Origin: Viola odorata
Lineage: Eukaryota > Streptophyta > Magnoliopsida > Malpighiales > Violaceae
Reading direction: 5' to 3'
NCBI GenBank assembly: GCA_963691705.1
Contig: OY829539.1
Location: 61,044,327-61,108,326, forward strand
Length of the DNA: 64,000 bases
The number at the start of each line of letters is the position of its first letter. The stretch's first letter is position 1. A program made the position numbers and the translations under genes. Shown here piece after piece: positions 24,280 to 34,995 of the stretch. The notes beneath the pieces were generated by a model. It had not been told where the DNA came from. It ran no database searches and was given only the letters and a program-made list of their open reading frames with translations.

Positions 24280-25528
24280 TGATGCGATCACGGCCTAGGG
24301 TAAGTAAGCCGGATAACATATGGAGCTCATGGAGGATCTAGCCAAGCGAATTAACTAGCACACACATGACCACAAAGAGAGAAAGGCACGAAATACGTAT
24401 ATTTAGTGGAGAAATCACACATAAGAGCGATGGGAAGATGGGAGTTACCGGGGATTAGAAGATGGATGGAAGGGATGGAGATGAGCATACACGAAGTAGC
24501 GAAAATCACACGAACGATTGCTTGATCAAGATATACTCCGAGGGCCAAGATTGAGACTCGTTTCTATGGATGATCAACCAAATAAACATATATTTCATTC
24601 ACATAAATTGTCACAACCAATACAAACATGGATTTCCCGGAGAGAGATCGGGAGGAGTAATCTCAAACTCAAGCGATCCCTCTCAAGGAATTAAAGTGAT
24701 GAGCTCATGGCTTAGTTGACAAGAGAAAGGAGTAATCTCACTTTACAAACATCAACCAAAATGTCTAAGCTCCCTCAAGAAAGAAAGAAAAAACCTATTT
24801 ATAGTTTGTACACAAATTGGGCTTGAAAAGCCCAAAATTTGTCCCAAAACAGAGGCTGGCGTGATTCACGCTAAGGCTAGGCGTGATCACGCTAGCCAAC
24901 TTTTCCTTAGCGTGATTCACGTTAAGACCTTAGCGTGATCATGCTAAGGTTTCCAAAAAAATCCGAGATAACATCAGAAAATAACGTGATCCAAGAACTA
25001 TTCACGCTAAGAGCTTAGCGTGATTACGCTAGACACTTTTCCTTAGCGTGATCACGCTAAGACCTTAGCGTAATCACGCTGGTCCTGCACGCAAAAATGT
25101 CAAAGAGCATAACTCTTGATCAACCCGTCCGATTGGCCTGAAACTTGTTTCAAATGGAAGCTAACATCTTCAAGTTTCCATCAAGCCTTTTTTCTCTCAA
25201 ATAGGACTCCATTTACTTGTCTATATGCTCATGATGATTGGTCCTTTTGGATAGATCATTTGTTGACGTGCCTTGTTGCGAGTGGAGGAACTTCAGCTGG
25301 GTTAGAGGGGTGGTGCGCGTTTCCTTGAGACTTCCTAGGGCTAGACGCGCTTCTACTTCATGGCTTGCTCGGCCTTCTTGGGAATTCCGTGCGTCTAGGC
25401 CTAGGATTGTGAGGATTTGGCGCTTGAACCTCGACCGTGGGCATGGTTTTTGATCATTTGTAAGGCTCGGCTGCCCATGGCCGATCCTTTGGCCAAAATG
25501 TCGGATTCTTGGACCCGTGATCGTATCA
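24280..25528 (-). mobile_element. 3' LTR of element B (left arm)
   Basis: 1249 bp with terminal TGATACGATCAC at 25528 and GATCGCATCA at 24280 in element orientation; the right arm and third copy have TGATGCGATC. A TATA box lies near 24797-24804. A palindrome array occupies about 24857-25083. The last roughly 105 codons of the element ORF lie inside its U3. Confidence 0.88.
24857..25083. repeat. Array of dyad-symmetric sites in LTR B (left arm)
   Basis: About eight copies of a site with core GCGTGATCACGC, framed by TTA and TAA, lie in 230 bp. Copies tend to alternate between an even core (GTGATCAC) and an odd core (GTGATTCAC). The best copies are perfect palindromes of about 18 bp. Confidence 0.85.
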
Positions 25529-27880
25529 ACCTCTCCCTCTTCAAAAGGATTCGTCCTCGAATCCATGACCTTATTCGTCTCACCTGCAAACTTAAAAACA
25601 CTTGAAAACAAAGGTGAGATACCAAGTGGGCGCAATTGCGCATGCGTATGCACATGTTGGTCAAAGAACAAATCAACAACATGAATAACATATTGATGCA
25701 CATCGTTTTGTAAAATTTCATGTAAAATATAGATGGCATCACAAATCTTAAAACAATCAACAGGATGAATCTTCTCCTCTACACGGTTCACCATGACAAC
25801 CCAAGGGAATTGAGCACTACAAAAAGGTACTATGCACTTGAAAATACCAAACTCATTCCGCAAGAGAAAACACAAATCTTCGTAGGAATTAAACCAATTA
25901 ATCCTCAATAAGTTTAGTCCTCCAATTTGTGTCCCCTTAATACACAACATGCTCATGGTATTGAAGTGCACATCAACCACAAGTAATTCATATAGGCTAC
26001 AATTGATGAAGCACAATTCATCCCATTCAAAAACATGCATATCCATTTCATCTTTATACGCACTAGTCTCCAAAACACTGTTAAGGATGTGCATGGTATC
26101 ACAAAATTTTAAACAACATGGACGGTGGTTCATTTTCTCAAAGCAGCCTATAAGAACCAGCCAAGAAAATTGGGCCACACACCCATACACAAAATGTGGT
26201 GGAAGGCCTAATAATCGATACAAAAAGGAATACAATTCCTCGCAACAATTAGGCCAAGAAAATAGTGCACTACAAGAAGGCATCATACACTTGGAAATAC
26301 CAAACAAGTTTAGAAAGAGAGAACACAAATTTCCAAAAGAATTGAGCCAATTAGTCCTCGGCAAATCTAGTTCAACAATTTGTTGTCTCTCAACATACAA
26401 CATATTCATGGTATTCCAAGACGTGTCACACATAAGCACTTCATGTAGGTTATAAACAGAAAGGCATAAATTTTCATGTCGGGACAAGGATGGGTTTTCC
26501 TTGTCAATTCGGCTAATGATAATTAGCCAAGAAAATTGGGCTTCACATGCCCGCATACCACACATCGGAATCATAGACATTTGGCACAAAGGGAAGAGCA
26601 ATTCATTGCAACATTTTGACCAAGATAATTTCGACAAGTTGGAGCAAAAGAATTGTCTCCATGCTTCATGCAAACTGTTCATAGATTCCAAGTCTAAGCA
26701 ACATACAAATAATGTATACATACTATCCGAAAAATTACAAAAATTAGCACGTTTGAGCAAGAAAGGGTCATACTTGATGAAATGCAAATTAGGAGTCTTA
26801 ACACATACCACAAAATTTTCATTCAAGTAATTTTCATGCTCAAACCAAGAAAAATTTTGCTTGACGAAGGGTACAGAAAGGTTGTGGATACATGCCATAA
26901 AATTTGTACCCAAGTGGTTTTCAAATACACGAACAAATGGATCATGCTCAATGAAATGCAAGAATGATTCCTTATCACATGCTACATGGTTGTCATACAA
27001 AATTTCATCATGTGAATAAGGGTGAGTGAATTGAACAACCTCAAACAATTGAGCATTCAAAGAAGGGTTTGGTACACACCTTTTGGGCAAAGCGGAAATG
27101 TGAGGGCGGTTTACCTCAAGGCCTTGCCGTTGGGAGCACCAATGTTAAGCAATTTCTCTTCCAATGCCTCCGAGGATTGATGGTTTAGAACCACCTTCGC
27201 TCCTTGGAACATTTGGGGGCGTATGTTCGCGACAACCCTTCGAAACTTCCTGCAAGAAAGACACACCAACAGTAGGAAAAGAAGTGTCAATGTTAGTGGG
27301 AGCTAATTGATCCTCATTGCACAAAGGCACGCTCATTGGATCAATGGTTTCCACAATTTCAGTTTGCTTCTTTTCCTCACTTTCCTCTCTCAAGTTTTCT
27401 ACTTGTTCACTCCTCTCATGAGTCGTGTATCTCTCTCGCATGCTCACTTTTTTCATGCGGGCTGTTTTGCTCACAATCTCTCAACCCATGCTCACTTTTT
27501 TCATGGGGGTTGTTTTGCTCACTTTCGTTTTCCTCAATTTCAAGCTCAAACAACGGATTGTCAAAATACAATTCAAACAAAAGGTTGTCAAAAACTTGAA
27601 ATTGATTTGGCTCAATAAGCTCACTCAACTCATTCTCACGGGTGCGGTTGCACTCACTCTCATTGGCATGCTTACTTTTTTCATGCCGTGTATTTTCCTC
27701 ATCACTTACTTTCTTCTCTCCCACATTCTCTCTTTTCTTTTATTTCTCGCTCTCTTCTTTTTCTCTCTTTTTCATCCTTACGTTTTTCACTCTTCCTTGC
27801 CGCAATGGCTTGAAGCTCAACCACATTCCTTTCAATCACGTCCAAAATGTTAATCATTGAACGTGGCTCAAAGGATTGAG
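25213..27880 (-). pseudogene. Element B ORF, frameshifted and stopped, 5' end in the gap (left arm)
   Basis: The minus-strand reading corresponds to the ORF of the third element B copy. Relative to that copy there is a 1-bp insertion near 27425 (..HARE then out of frame) and a TAA at 27145-27147 where the third copy has CAA. Downstream the frame is open to the stop at 25213 and encodes the Cys/Trp-rich repeat region plus a tail (MDSRTNPFEEGEVD) that resembles the end of Ty3/gypsy polyproteins. No reverse transcriptase, integrase or protease motif is present. Bases 27098-27880 have no partner in the right arm. Confidence 0.7.
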
Positions 27881-28080
27881 NNNNNNNNNNNNNNNNNNNN
27901 NNNNNNNNNNNNNNNNNNNNNNNNNNNNNNNNNNNNNNNNNNNNNNNNNNNNNNNNNNNNNNNNNNNNNNNNNNNNNNNNNNNNNNNNNNNNNNNNNNNN
28001 NNNNNNNNNNNNNNNNNNNNNNNNNNNNNNNNNNNNNNNNNNNNNNNNNNNNNNNNNNNNNNNNNNNNNNNNNNNNNNNN
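27881..28080. other. Assembly gap of 200 N
   Basis: Exactly 200 Ns separate two contigs. A round fixed length indicates unknown true size. Both contigs end inside element B, in opposite orientation, and the symmetry axis of the inverted repeat (about 27589) is not in the gap. Confidence 0.99.
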
Positions 28081-28081
28081 T

Positions 28082-29965
28082 TCCGCTTTGCCCAAAAGGT
28101 GTGTACCAAACCCTTCTTTGAATGCTCAATTGTTTGAGGTTGTTCAATTCACTCACCCTTATTCACATGATGAAATTTTGTATGACAACCATGTAGCATG
28201 TGATAAGGAATCATTCTTGCATTTCATTGAGCATGATCCATTTGTTCGTGTATTTGAAAACCACTTGGGTACAAATTTTATGGCATGTATCCACAACCTT
28301 TCTGTACCCTTCGTCAAGCAAAATTTTTCTTGGTTTGAGCATGAAAATTACTTGAATGAAAATTTTGTGGTATGTGTTAAGACTCCTAATTTGCATTTCA
28401 TCAAGTATGACCCTTTCTTGCTCAAACGTGCTAATTTTTGTAATTTTTCGGATAGTATGTATAAATTATTTGTATGTTGCTTAGACTTGGAATCTATGAA
28501 CAGTTTGCATGAAGCATGGAGACAATTCTTTTGCTCCAACTTGTCGAAATTATCTTGGTCAAAATGTTGCAATGAATTGCTCTTCCCTTTGTGCCAAATG
28601 TCTATGATTCCGATGTGTGGTATGCGGGCATGTGAAGCCCAATTTTCTTGGCTAATTATCATTAGCCGAATTGACAAGGAAAACCCATCCTTGTCCCGAC
28701 ATGAAAATTTATGCCTTTCTGTTTATAACCTACATGAAGTGCATATGTGTGACACGTCTTGGAATACCATGAATATGTTGTATGTTGAGAGACAACAAAT
28801 TGTTGAACTAGATTTGCCGAGGACTAATTGGCTCAATTCTTTTGGAAATTTGTGTTCTCTCTTTCTAAACTTGTTTGGTATTTCCAAGTGTATGATGCCT
28901 TCTTGTAGTGCACTATTTTCTTGGCCTAATTGTTGCGAGGAATTGTATTCCTTTTTGTATCGATTATTAGGCCTTCCACCACATTTTGTGTATGGGTGTG
29001 TGGCCCAATTTTCTTGGCTGGTTCTTATAGGCCACTTTGAGAAAATGAACCACCGTCCATGTTGTTTAAAATTTTGTGATACCATGCACATCCTTAACAG
29101 TGTCTTGGAGACTAGTGCGTATAAAGATGAAATGGATATGCATGTTTTTGAATGGGATGAATTGTGCTTCATCAATTGTAGCCTACATGAATTACTTGTG
29201 GTTGATGTGCACTTCAATACCATGAGCATGTTGTGTATTAAGGGGACACAAATTGGAGGACTAAACTTATTGAGGATTAATTGGTTTAATTCCTACGAAG
29301 ATTTGTGTTTTCTCTTGCGGAATGAGTTTGGTATTTTCAAGTGCATAGTACCTTTTTGTAGTGCTCAATTCCCTTGGGTTGTCATGGTGAACCGTGTAGA
29401 GGAGAAGATTCATCCTGTTGATTGTTTTAAGATTTGTGATGCCATCTATATTTTACATGAAATTTTACAAAACGATGTGCATCAATATGTTATTCATGTT
29501 GTTGATTTGTTCTTGGACCAACATGTGCATACGCATGCGCAATTGCGCCAACTTGGTATCTCACCTTTGTTTTCAAGCATTTTTAAGTTTGCAGGTGAGA
29601 CGAATAAGGTCATGGATTCGAGGACGAATTCTTTTGAAGAGGGAGAGGTTGATGCGATCACGGGTCCAAGAATCAGACATTTTGGCCAAAGGATCGGCCA
29701 TGCGCAGCCGAGCCTTACAAATGATCAAAAACCATGCCCACGGTCGAGGTTCAAGCACCAAATCCTCACAATCCTAGGCCTAGACGCAAGGAATTCCCAA
29801 GAAGGCCGAGCAAGCCATGAAGTAGAAGTGCGTCTAGCCCTAGGAAGTCTCAAGGAAACGCGCACCACCCCTCTAACCCAGCTGAAGTTCCTCCACTCGC
29901 AACAAGGCACGTCAACAAATGATCTATCCAAAAGGACCAATCATCATGAGCATATAGACAAGTAA
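28082..29965 (+). CDS. Element B ORF, C-terminal 628 codons (right arm, 5' end in the gap)
   Basis: Open from the gap edge to TAA at 29963-29965. The product has no domain I recognise. It is rich in Cys, Trp, Phe, His and Leu and contains degenerate internal repeats centred on the motif C.AQFSW (variants EAQFSW, SALFSW, VAQFSW, SAQFPW), each followed by an I.R/G..EK segment, Cys residues and a CDTMHIL or CDAIYIL stretch. The C-terminal part (KVMDSRTNSFEEGEVD) looks like the end of a Ty3/gypsy polyprotein, and translation then runs about 105 codons into the 3' LTR. No YxDD, DTG, HHCC or CCHC motif is seen. The left arm copy is nearly identical here but is broken upstream. Confidence 0.7.
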   Translation, partial: SALPKRCVPNPSLNAQLFEVVQFTHPYSHDEILYDNHVACDKESFLHFIEHDPFVRVFENHLGTNFMACIHNLSVPFVKQNFSWFEHENYLNENFVVCVKTPNLHFIKYDPFLLKRANFCNFSDSMYKLFVCCLDLESMNSLHEAWRQFFCSNLSKLSWSKCCNELLFPLCQMSMIPMCGMRACEAQFSWLIIISRIDKENPSLSRHENLCLSVYNLHEVHMCDTSWNTMNMLYVERQQIVELDLPRTNWLNSFGNLCSLFLNLFGISKCMMPSCSALFSWPNCCEELYSFLYRLLGLPPHFVYGCVAQFSWLVLIGHFEKMNHRPCCLKFCDTMHILNSVLETSAYKDEMDMHVFEWDELCFINCSLHELLVVDVHFNTMSMLCIKGTQIGGLNLLRINWFNSYEDLCFLLRNEFGIFKCIVPFCSAQFPWVVMVNRVEEKIHPVDCFKICDAIYILHEILQNDVHQYVIHVVDLFLDQHVHTHAQLRQLGISPLFSSIFKFAGETNKVMDSRTNSFEEGEVDAITGPRIRHFGQRIGHAQPSLTNDQKPCPRSRFKHQILTILGLDARNSQEGRASHEVEVRLALGSLKETRTTPLTQLKFLHSQQGTSTNDLSKRTNHHEHIDK

Positions 29966-30898
29966 ATGGAGTCCGATTTGAGAGAAAAAAGGCTTGATGG
30001 AAACTTGAAGATGTTAGCTTCCATTTGAAACAAGTTTCAGGCCAATCGGACGGGTTGATCAAGAGTTATGCTCTTTGACATTTTTGCGTGCAGGACCAGC
30101 GTGATTACGCTAAGGTCTTAGCGTGATCACGCTAAGGAAAAGTGTCAAGCGTAATCATGCTAAGCTCTTAGCGTGAATAGTTCTTGGATCACGCTATTTT
30201 CTGATGTTATCTCGGATTTTTTTGGAAACCTTAGCGTGATCACGCTAAGGTCTTAACGTGAATCACGCTAAGGAAAAGTTGGCTAGCGTGATCACGCCTA
30301 GCCTTAGCGTGAATCACGCCAGCCTCTGTTTTGGGACGAATTTTGGGCTTTTCAAGCCCAATTTGTGTACAAACTATAAATAGGTTTTTTCTTTCTTTCT
30401 TGAGGGAGCTTAGACATTTTGGTTGATGTTTGTAAAGTGAGATTACTCCTTTCTCTTGTCAACTAAGCCATGAGCTCATCACTTTAATTCCTTGAGAGGG
30501 ATCGCTTGAGTTTGAGATTACTCCTCCCGATCTCTCTCCGGGAAATCCATGTTTGTATTGGTTGTGACAATTTATGTGAATGAAATATATGTTTATTTGG
30601 TTGATCATCCATAGAAACGAGTCTCAATCTTGGCCCTCGGAGTATATCTTGATCAAGCAATCGTTCGTGTGATTTTCGCTACTTCGTGTATGCTCATCTC
30701 CATCCCTTCCATCCATCTTCTAATCCCCGGTAACTCCCATCTTCCCATCGCTCTTATGTGTGATTTCTCCACTAAATATACGTATTTCGTGCCTTTCTCT
30801 CTTTGTGGTCATGTGTGTGCTAGTTAATTCGCTTGGCTAGATCCTCCATGAGCTCCATATGTTATCCGGCTTACTTACCCTAGGCCGTGATCGCATCA
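29650..30898 (+). mobile_element. 3' LTR of element B (right arm)
   Basis: 1249 bp, TGATGCGATCAC .. GATCGCATCA, with TATA box TATAAATA at 30375-30382. It is followed by TATAT, the candidate target duplication in element A. The equal length to the left arm copy supports allelism of the arms. Confidence 0.9.
30097..30322. repeat. Array of dyad-symmetric sites in LTR B (right arm)
   Basis: The mirror of the left array: about eight sites around GCGTGATCACGC and GCGTGAATCACGC, upstream of the TATA box, hence in U3. The position suggests an enhancer-like or protein-binding cluster; the binding factor is unknown. Confidence 0.85.
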
Positions 30899-31250
30899 TA
30901 TATCCCCTACTTTATTAACCCCCATTTAATTCTTTTGGTTTTATTCCCCTCTCTCCTATTTTCAAATCCTTAAAGTTGATGTGCTTTTTCCGTTTCCCGT
31001 GCAGGTGCAGGCGCACGCTGCCCTTGGCACTGCACGTCCTCTTCCGGCGCGACATGTGGCGGACGTAGCCCAAGGAGATCAGCTCCCATCTCTCTCTCCA
31101 CCTTTCCACATCCTCCAACCCACTCACCCACGCCACCTAACCGTCAGATCCCATCCGTTACCCAACCAAAACCCCCTCATCTCTCCCAATCAAATCAAAA
31201 CACAACATTTCTTTCCCTTCTTTCAAAACACAAAACCCTTCTTCCTCCTC
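30899..31250 (+). mobile_element. Element A sequence upstream of its ORF (right arm)
   Basis: Begins directly after LTR B. The frame of the downstream ORF is open from about 30981 but contains no ATG before 31251. TTTCCCGTGCAG at about 30991 could be a 3' splice site, as expected if the ORF is expressed from a spliced RNA. Confidence 0.55.
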
Positions 31251-33305
31251 ATGGCACGCACAAGCCTCAACCTAAACAAACCCACCACTTCTCACTCATC
31301 TACTCCTACTCCTCTCTCCACTCAACCCCAGCCAAAAAACACCACCACCGATCAGTCGCCCACCGCCACTGAACCACTCGGATCAGCCTCCTTTGAAGAC
31401 ACTATAGACCTCGACGAGATAACCTTCACCACCGCCCTCCTAAAAATGACCAGATCCGGCAATGTGCACCGCGTTCCTCCAACCACGACCACCGGCAGCA
31501 AGCCGAAAAAGCCAACGGCGACGCCGACCCCTCTTGGCAGCCCCGTGAACTCCGTCCCCCTCGATGTAAAACCCATTGGCTACGTTATTCCCTCTGATAC
31601 CGAGGAAGAGGACGGGGCACAGACCAGCTCCAGCCTCCGAGAGGCTAGGAGGGTCGAGAAGGAGAACGAGGAGCAGTTCCCTTGGGATTTTGACGACCAG
31701 CGGGCGGCTGAGGAAGAAGACAGAGGAGAAGACGGGGAAGAAGAGGTAGAGCAGCAAGAGCAGCCTGACGAGCAAGAAACTCAAGACCCTGAGTATACCG
31801 CTCAAGGTCCCGAGGATGTTCGAGAGGACACGGCAGCAGAAGCCACCAACGAAAGAGAGGGTGAGATTAACCAACCTAAACCCCCCAGCCCGCCCCCGCA
31901 GAAGACCAAGGGCAAGGCCAAAGCCCAATCGACCTCTAAAGTGCCGGCCCAAGCGGAGAAGAGTGCCCCCAAAGCCCCTGCATCCAAGGCCCCAGCCTCC
32001 AAGACCCCGGCCAGCAAGAAAAGAAAGCTCCAGGCAACTCCCAAGGGCAAGGCAGCCGCAGTCGAGACCCCCCGTAAATCCCAGCGCACTGCAGAGGAGG
32101 ACGATGATCTCGAGACCCCATTGCCTGCTTCGAGATCCAGACCCAGTTACCTGGTAACGGCTGACCTTGATACTTTTAATGAATTGTTCATTTTCAATGA
32201 TAAACCGTCTCTGGATAAGGTCACTTTGATGAATAACAAGGAGGTGGCCCCGTGCGCTAAGCTAGATATGGACTTGTATGATAAGCTGGGTATTGGGTCC
32301 CGAATTCGGGAGTTGGTTAGTGGCATAGGATGGGAAAGCTTGTTTTTCATGGATCAACCTACATATCTGGAGCTCAGCCTTGAGTTCTTTGCGATTTTTT
32401 GGTACAAGGCAGATCTGTTCAAGCCCAAGGGTGGGATAGGTCCCGATCTCTCTGCTAGGGGATGCGTCAATTTTAGGCTGGCTAGCAAGTGGCACCCTAT
32501 GTCCCTCAACAACTTCAATGTCTACCTCGGTTTCGCCAGTCGTGAGGACATTCAGGGGGACGCATATCAGAACGCCTTGACCACTGTCCCGGCCGACTTC
32601 AACAACCACCAAGCCCTCCGGGAGCTCACTGGACATCCCAAGGTCAAGTTCAACTCTCGCAACACTAAGGCTCATGGCATTCAAGACCCTGCACTCCGGA
32701 TTCTGCAACGCTTCCTGTCCATTGCCCTCGCGGGTAAATTCGGGACCTCAGGACAGCTTGCTCAATCCGAGCTATTTTTCCTATGGGCCATGTACCACAA
32801 GAAGCGGGTCAACCTTGGATATTGGATCGCCACCTCTGCTCACAACGTTGCAAATGCCCCCCAGGGTCGCTCTCCTATTCTTGGGTCCCTTGTCACCAGC
32901 TTGGCCTCGCAATTGTACACATGGAAGCTCCAAGAGCTGAACTTATACAAGCACCCGAGTTCCTTCAAGCTCCTTGGTCTCAAGACCTTGGACACGATGG
33001 GATTCTTTTGTGTTACTAATGGCATCTTGAGCTTTCATGCAGATAACAAAGGCAAGATAGAAGGTAAGTTTGAGTACCCGGACCTATCAAGGCCCAGAGG
33101 CAAGTCTACTGCTCCCGAGCCACCTTCTGCCAACACAACCGCGCCAACTGCCCCCGAAGAGCATGCCCCAGGTCCCGAGCAGATACCGAACGACAACACT
33201 GTCCTCAGCTTACTCACTGATATCAGGGACTCCAATCGCGCCATCCTGCAAGCAATCCGAGCCCTCCCCGTTGCAATCGAGCAATTCGACCCCCCTACCT
33301 CTTGA
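31251..33305 (+). CDS. Athila-like retrotransposon ORF of element A (right arm)
   Basis: 684 codons from the first in-frame ATG. Residues 1-140 are Ser/Thr/Pro-rich. About 140-200 are very acidic (Glu/Asp runs). About 200-290 are Lys/Ala/Pro-rich, with PASKTPASKKRKL resembling a nuclear localisation signal. The globular part from about residue 300 (YLVTADLDTFNELFIF, DQPTYLELSLEFF, GCVNFRLASKWHPM, ELTGHPKVKFNSRNT, LAQSELFFLWAMYHKKRVNLGYWIA) matches plant-retrotransposon proteins of the ATHILA ORF-1/putative plant transposon protein type. The C-terminus is Pro-rich and then helical. These ORFs sit downstream of pol in the Athila lineage; their function is unknown. The left arm copy carries a nonsense codon at position 141, so this copy is the intact one. 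Confidence 0.8.
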   Translation: MARTSLNLNKPTTSHSSTPTPLSTQPQPKNTTTDQSPTATEPLGSASFEDTIDLDEITFTTALLKMTRSGNVHRVPPTTTTGSKPKKPTATPTPLGSPVNSVPLDVKPIGYVIPSDTEEEDGAQTSSSLREARRVEKENEEQFPWDFDDQRAAEEEDRGEDGEEEVEQQEQPDEQETQDPEYTAQGPEDVREDTAAEATNEREGEINQPKPPSPPPQKTKGKAKAQSTSKVPAQAEKSAPKAPASKAPASKTPASKKRKLQATPKGKAAAVETPRKSQRTAEEDDDLETPLPASRSRPSYLVTADLDTFNELFIFNDKPSLDKVTLMNNKEVAPCAKLDMDLYDKLGIGSRIRELVSGIGWESLFFMDQPTYLELSLEFFAIFWYKADLFKPKGGIGPDLSARGCVNFRLASKWHPMSLNNFNVYLGFASREDIQGDAYQNALTTVPADFNNHQALRELTGHPKVKFNSRNTKAHGIQDPALRILQRFLSIALAGKFGTSGQLAQSELFFLWAMYHKKRVNLGYWIATSAHNVANAPQGRSPILGSLVTSLASQLYTWKLQELNLYKHPSSFKLLGLKTLDTMGFFCVTNGILSFHADNKGKIEGKFEYPDLSRPRGKSTAPEPPSANTTAPTAPEEHAPGPEQIPNDNTVLSLLTDIRDSNRAILQAIRALPVAIEQFDPPTS

Positions 33306-34995
33306 TCCCGAACAATTTCAAACCCTCGCCCTTTGCCCTTGCGTGGGTTGATGTTGCAACAATTTATCTCCTGCTTAAACAATTTACATTTCTGTTTTAG
33401 TTTAAAAACTACTATCTTTTTGTCTCCTTCCCGCATTGAGGACAATGCGCTGCCTAAGTGTGGGGAGGAGTTTGAACTGCTAGTATTTATTATGCATGCT
33501 ATATTTATCTCTTAGTTTATTCTTTCCTAAGTTTATGCATGATACTTTTAGTTATTCTTTTTATTTTTCGGATTTTTACCTAGATTTTGAAAAATGCCCC
33601 AAGGATGGACACACACCTGACTTATGCACATAGAATAAAAATACTGTCTATAGTCAAGGTCCCGAATGCGATATTCTTTGCCTGTTATGCCTTATATCCG
33701 CTTCAAGACCTAGACACCAGTAGTCACGAATCAGCACCTTGTGAGCACTTGAGCCTTCATGCCTATTTTATTGTTTGAGCGAATGCATGACTAGGTACTG
33801 GCTGAGTTTGCATGATATCCATGGGTATAGACACGATTAGACATAGGAAAGTAGCAAAAAGATCAAGTCTTCGCATCAAATTGTTCTCTCTCATTTTTTT
33901 CTATTCTGTTTTTCCTTCCTGCCCCCGAATCCCTTCTTTTTCCTCTATTCTAACCACTTGAATTTTCTTTGATCTTTCTCTTGGCAGGTGAGCGATGTTG
34001 TTGGGAGCACTATCGAGGGCTAGACTAGACAAACGAAGCAGCAAAGGCAAAGTGTGGGGATCTCGCAAAAATTCAAGACCCTGAATGCTGGTGCAAATTC
34101 AAGACCTCAAAGCTGAATTCAAGGGCAGACCAGAACGAAAAATCACTTCCCATCCACAGCAAAACACAAGTGTGGGGAAGCGAAATCAGAATATCTTGCC
34201 CCCGAAGAAAAGGTCTCATTCCTCAAGCATTCCAGCTCTCTTCCTCTCTCGAAAAAAGAAGACAAACAGAAATATAAATAAAAGAGAGAGAGAAGAGAGC
34301 AAGACCAAACCTTGAAAGCCAAGAAGAGGAAAATCAGCAGCCAGCATCCATTCAAGGTCCCAAGCCTAGGTCCCGAATGAAGAAGGCAAGGATCCCCCTC
34401 GAAGAAGAAAAGCCTAGTTTAGTTGTCGCCCCTAGCAACATTGTCTCACCATTTTGATTCTTTCCTGCCAAGGGAGCGTTCCAGGTTTGAGTTGGCTTCA
34501 CCACCTTCTCATTTCACTCCCTTACTCTCCCTCTTCCTCACTTTTTCTTCTCAATATGCTTCCCTCATTTTCTCTTATAATTTATTTTCTTTGCTTCCCC
34601 TTCTTACCCCCGATGCGAAGTCTTTTAATTGCTAGATTGCCTATGCATGTGTCTAATGTACTCGGATTGATATGCAAACTTGGTTTTGTGCTACGTTTTT
34701 TGCATACTTGAGTGTTTAAACACCTAACCTTGTTCACGAGCGTGAGTGCAAACACCGATCCATGTGAGGACTGCTGGTGAATAGGCTGATGTGAAAAAGA
34801 CTCTTCTCAAGGGTCGTTATCCTTTTGATTTGATGCAGGTGTATATAGGCGAAGTCTGTTTTCATTCGGGGTCCCGAATCTTGAAAGTAGCATGCCTATT
34901 CTCTGTGCTATGGTTTGGTGTGTCTGTTCTGTTTTGGGGCTGTTTTAAATTTTGTGAATGCTCGAGGGCGAGCATTGGGCAGTGTGGGGATTATT
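33306..34995 (+). mobile_element. 3' untranslated region of element A (right arm)
   Basis: Holds four AGTGTGGGG tracts at 33457, 34051, 34169 and 34981, the last next to the LTR and therefore the likely plus-strand primer. The GGTCCCGAAT motif recurs throughout. No ORF is convincing. Confidence 0.75.

Larger units (their letters stand above)
1..27097. repeat. Left arm of a giant inverted duplication
   Basis: This segment reappears as reverse complement at 28081-55191. Features pair with coordinate sums of 55178 near the centre and 55192 at the edge, so indels are few and small; the AT-rich spacer reaches 55224. Differences are sporadic SNPs and short indels, as between alleles. The left copy starts before the window, so its outer limit is unknown. 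Confidence 0.97.

Noticed and set aside
27857..28109. Long reading frames crossing the N run on both strands
   Set aside because: They exist only because Ns cannot encode stops. Only the portions outside 27881-28080 are evidence.
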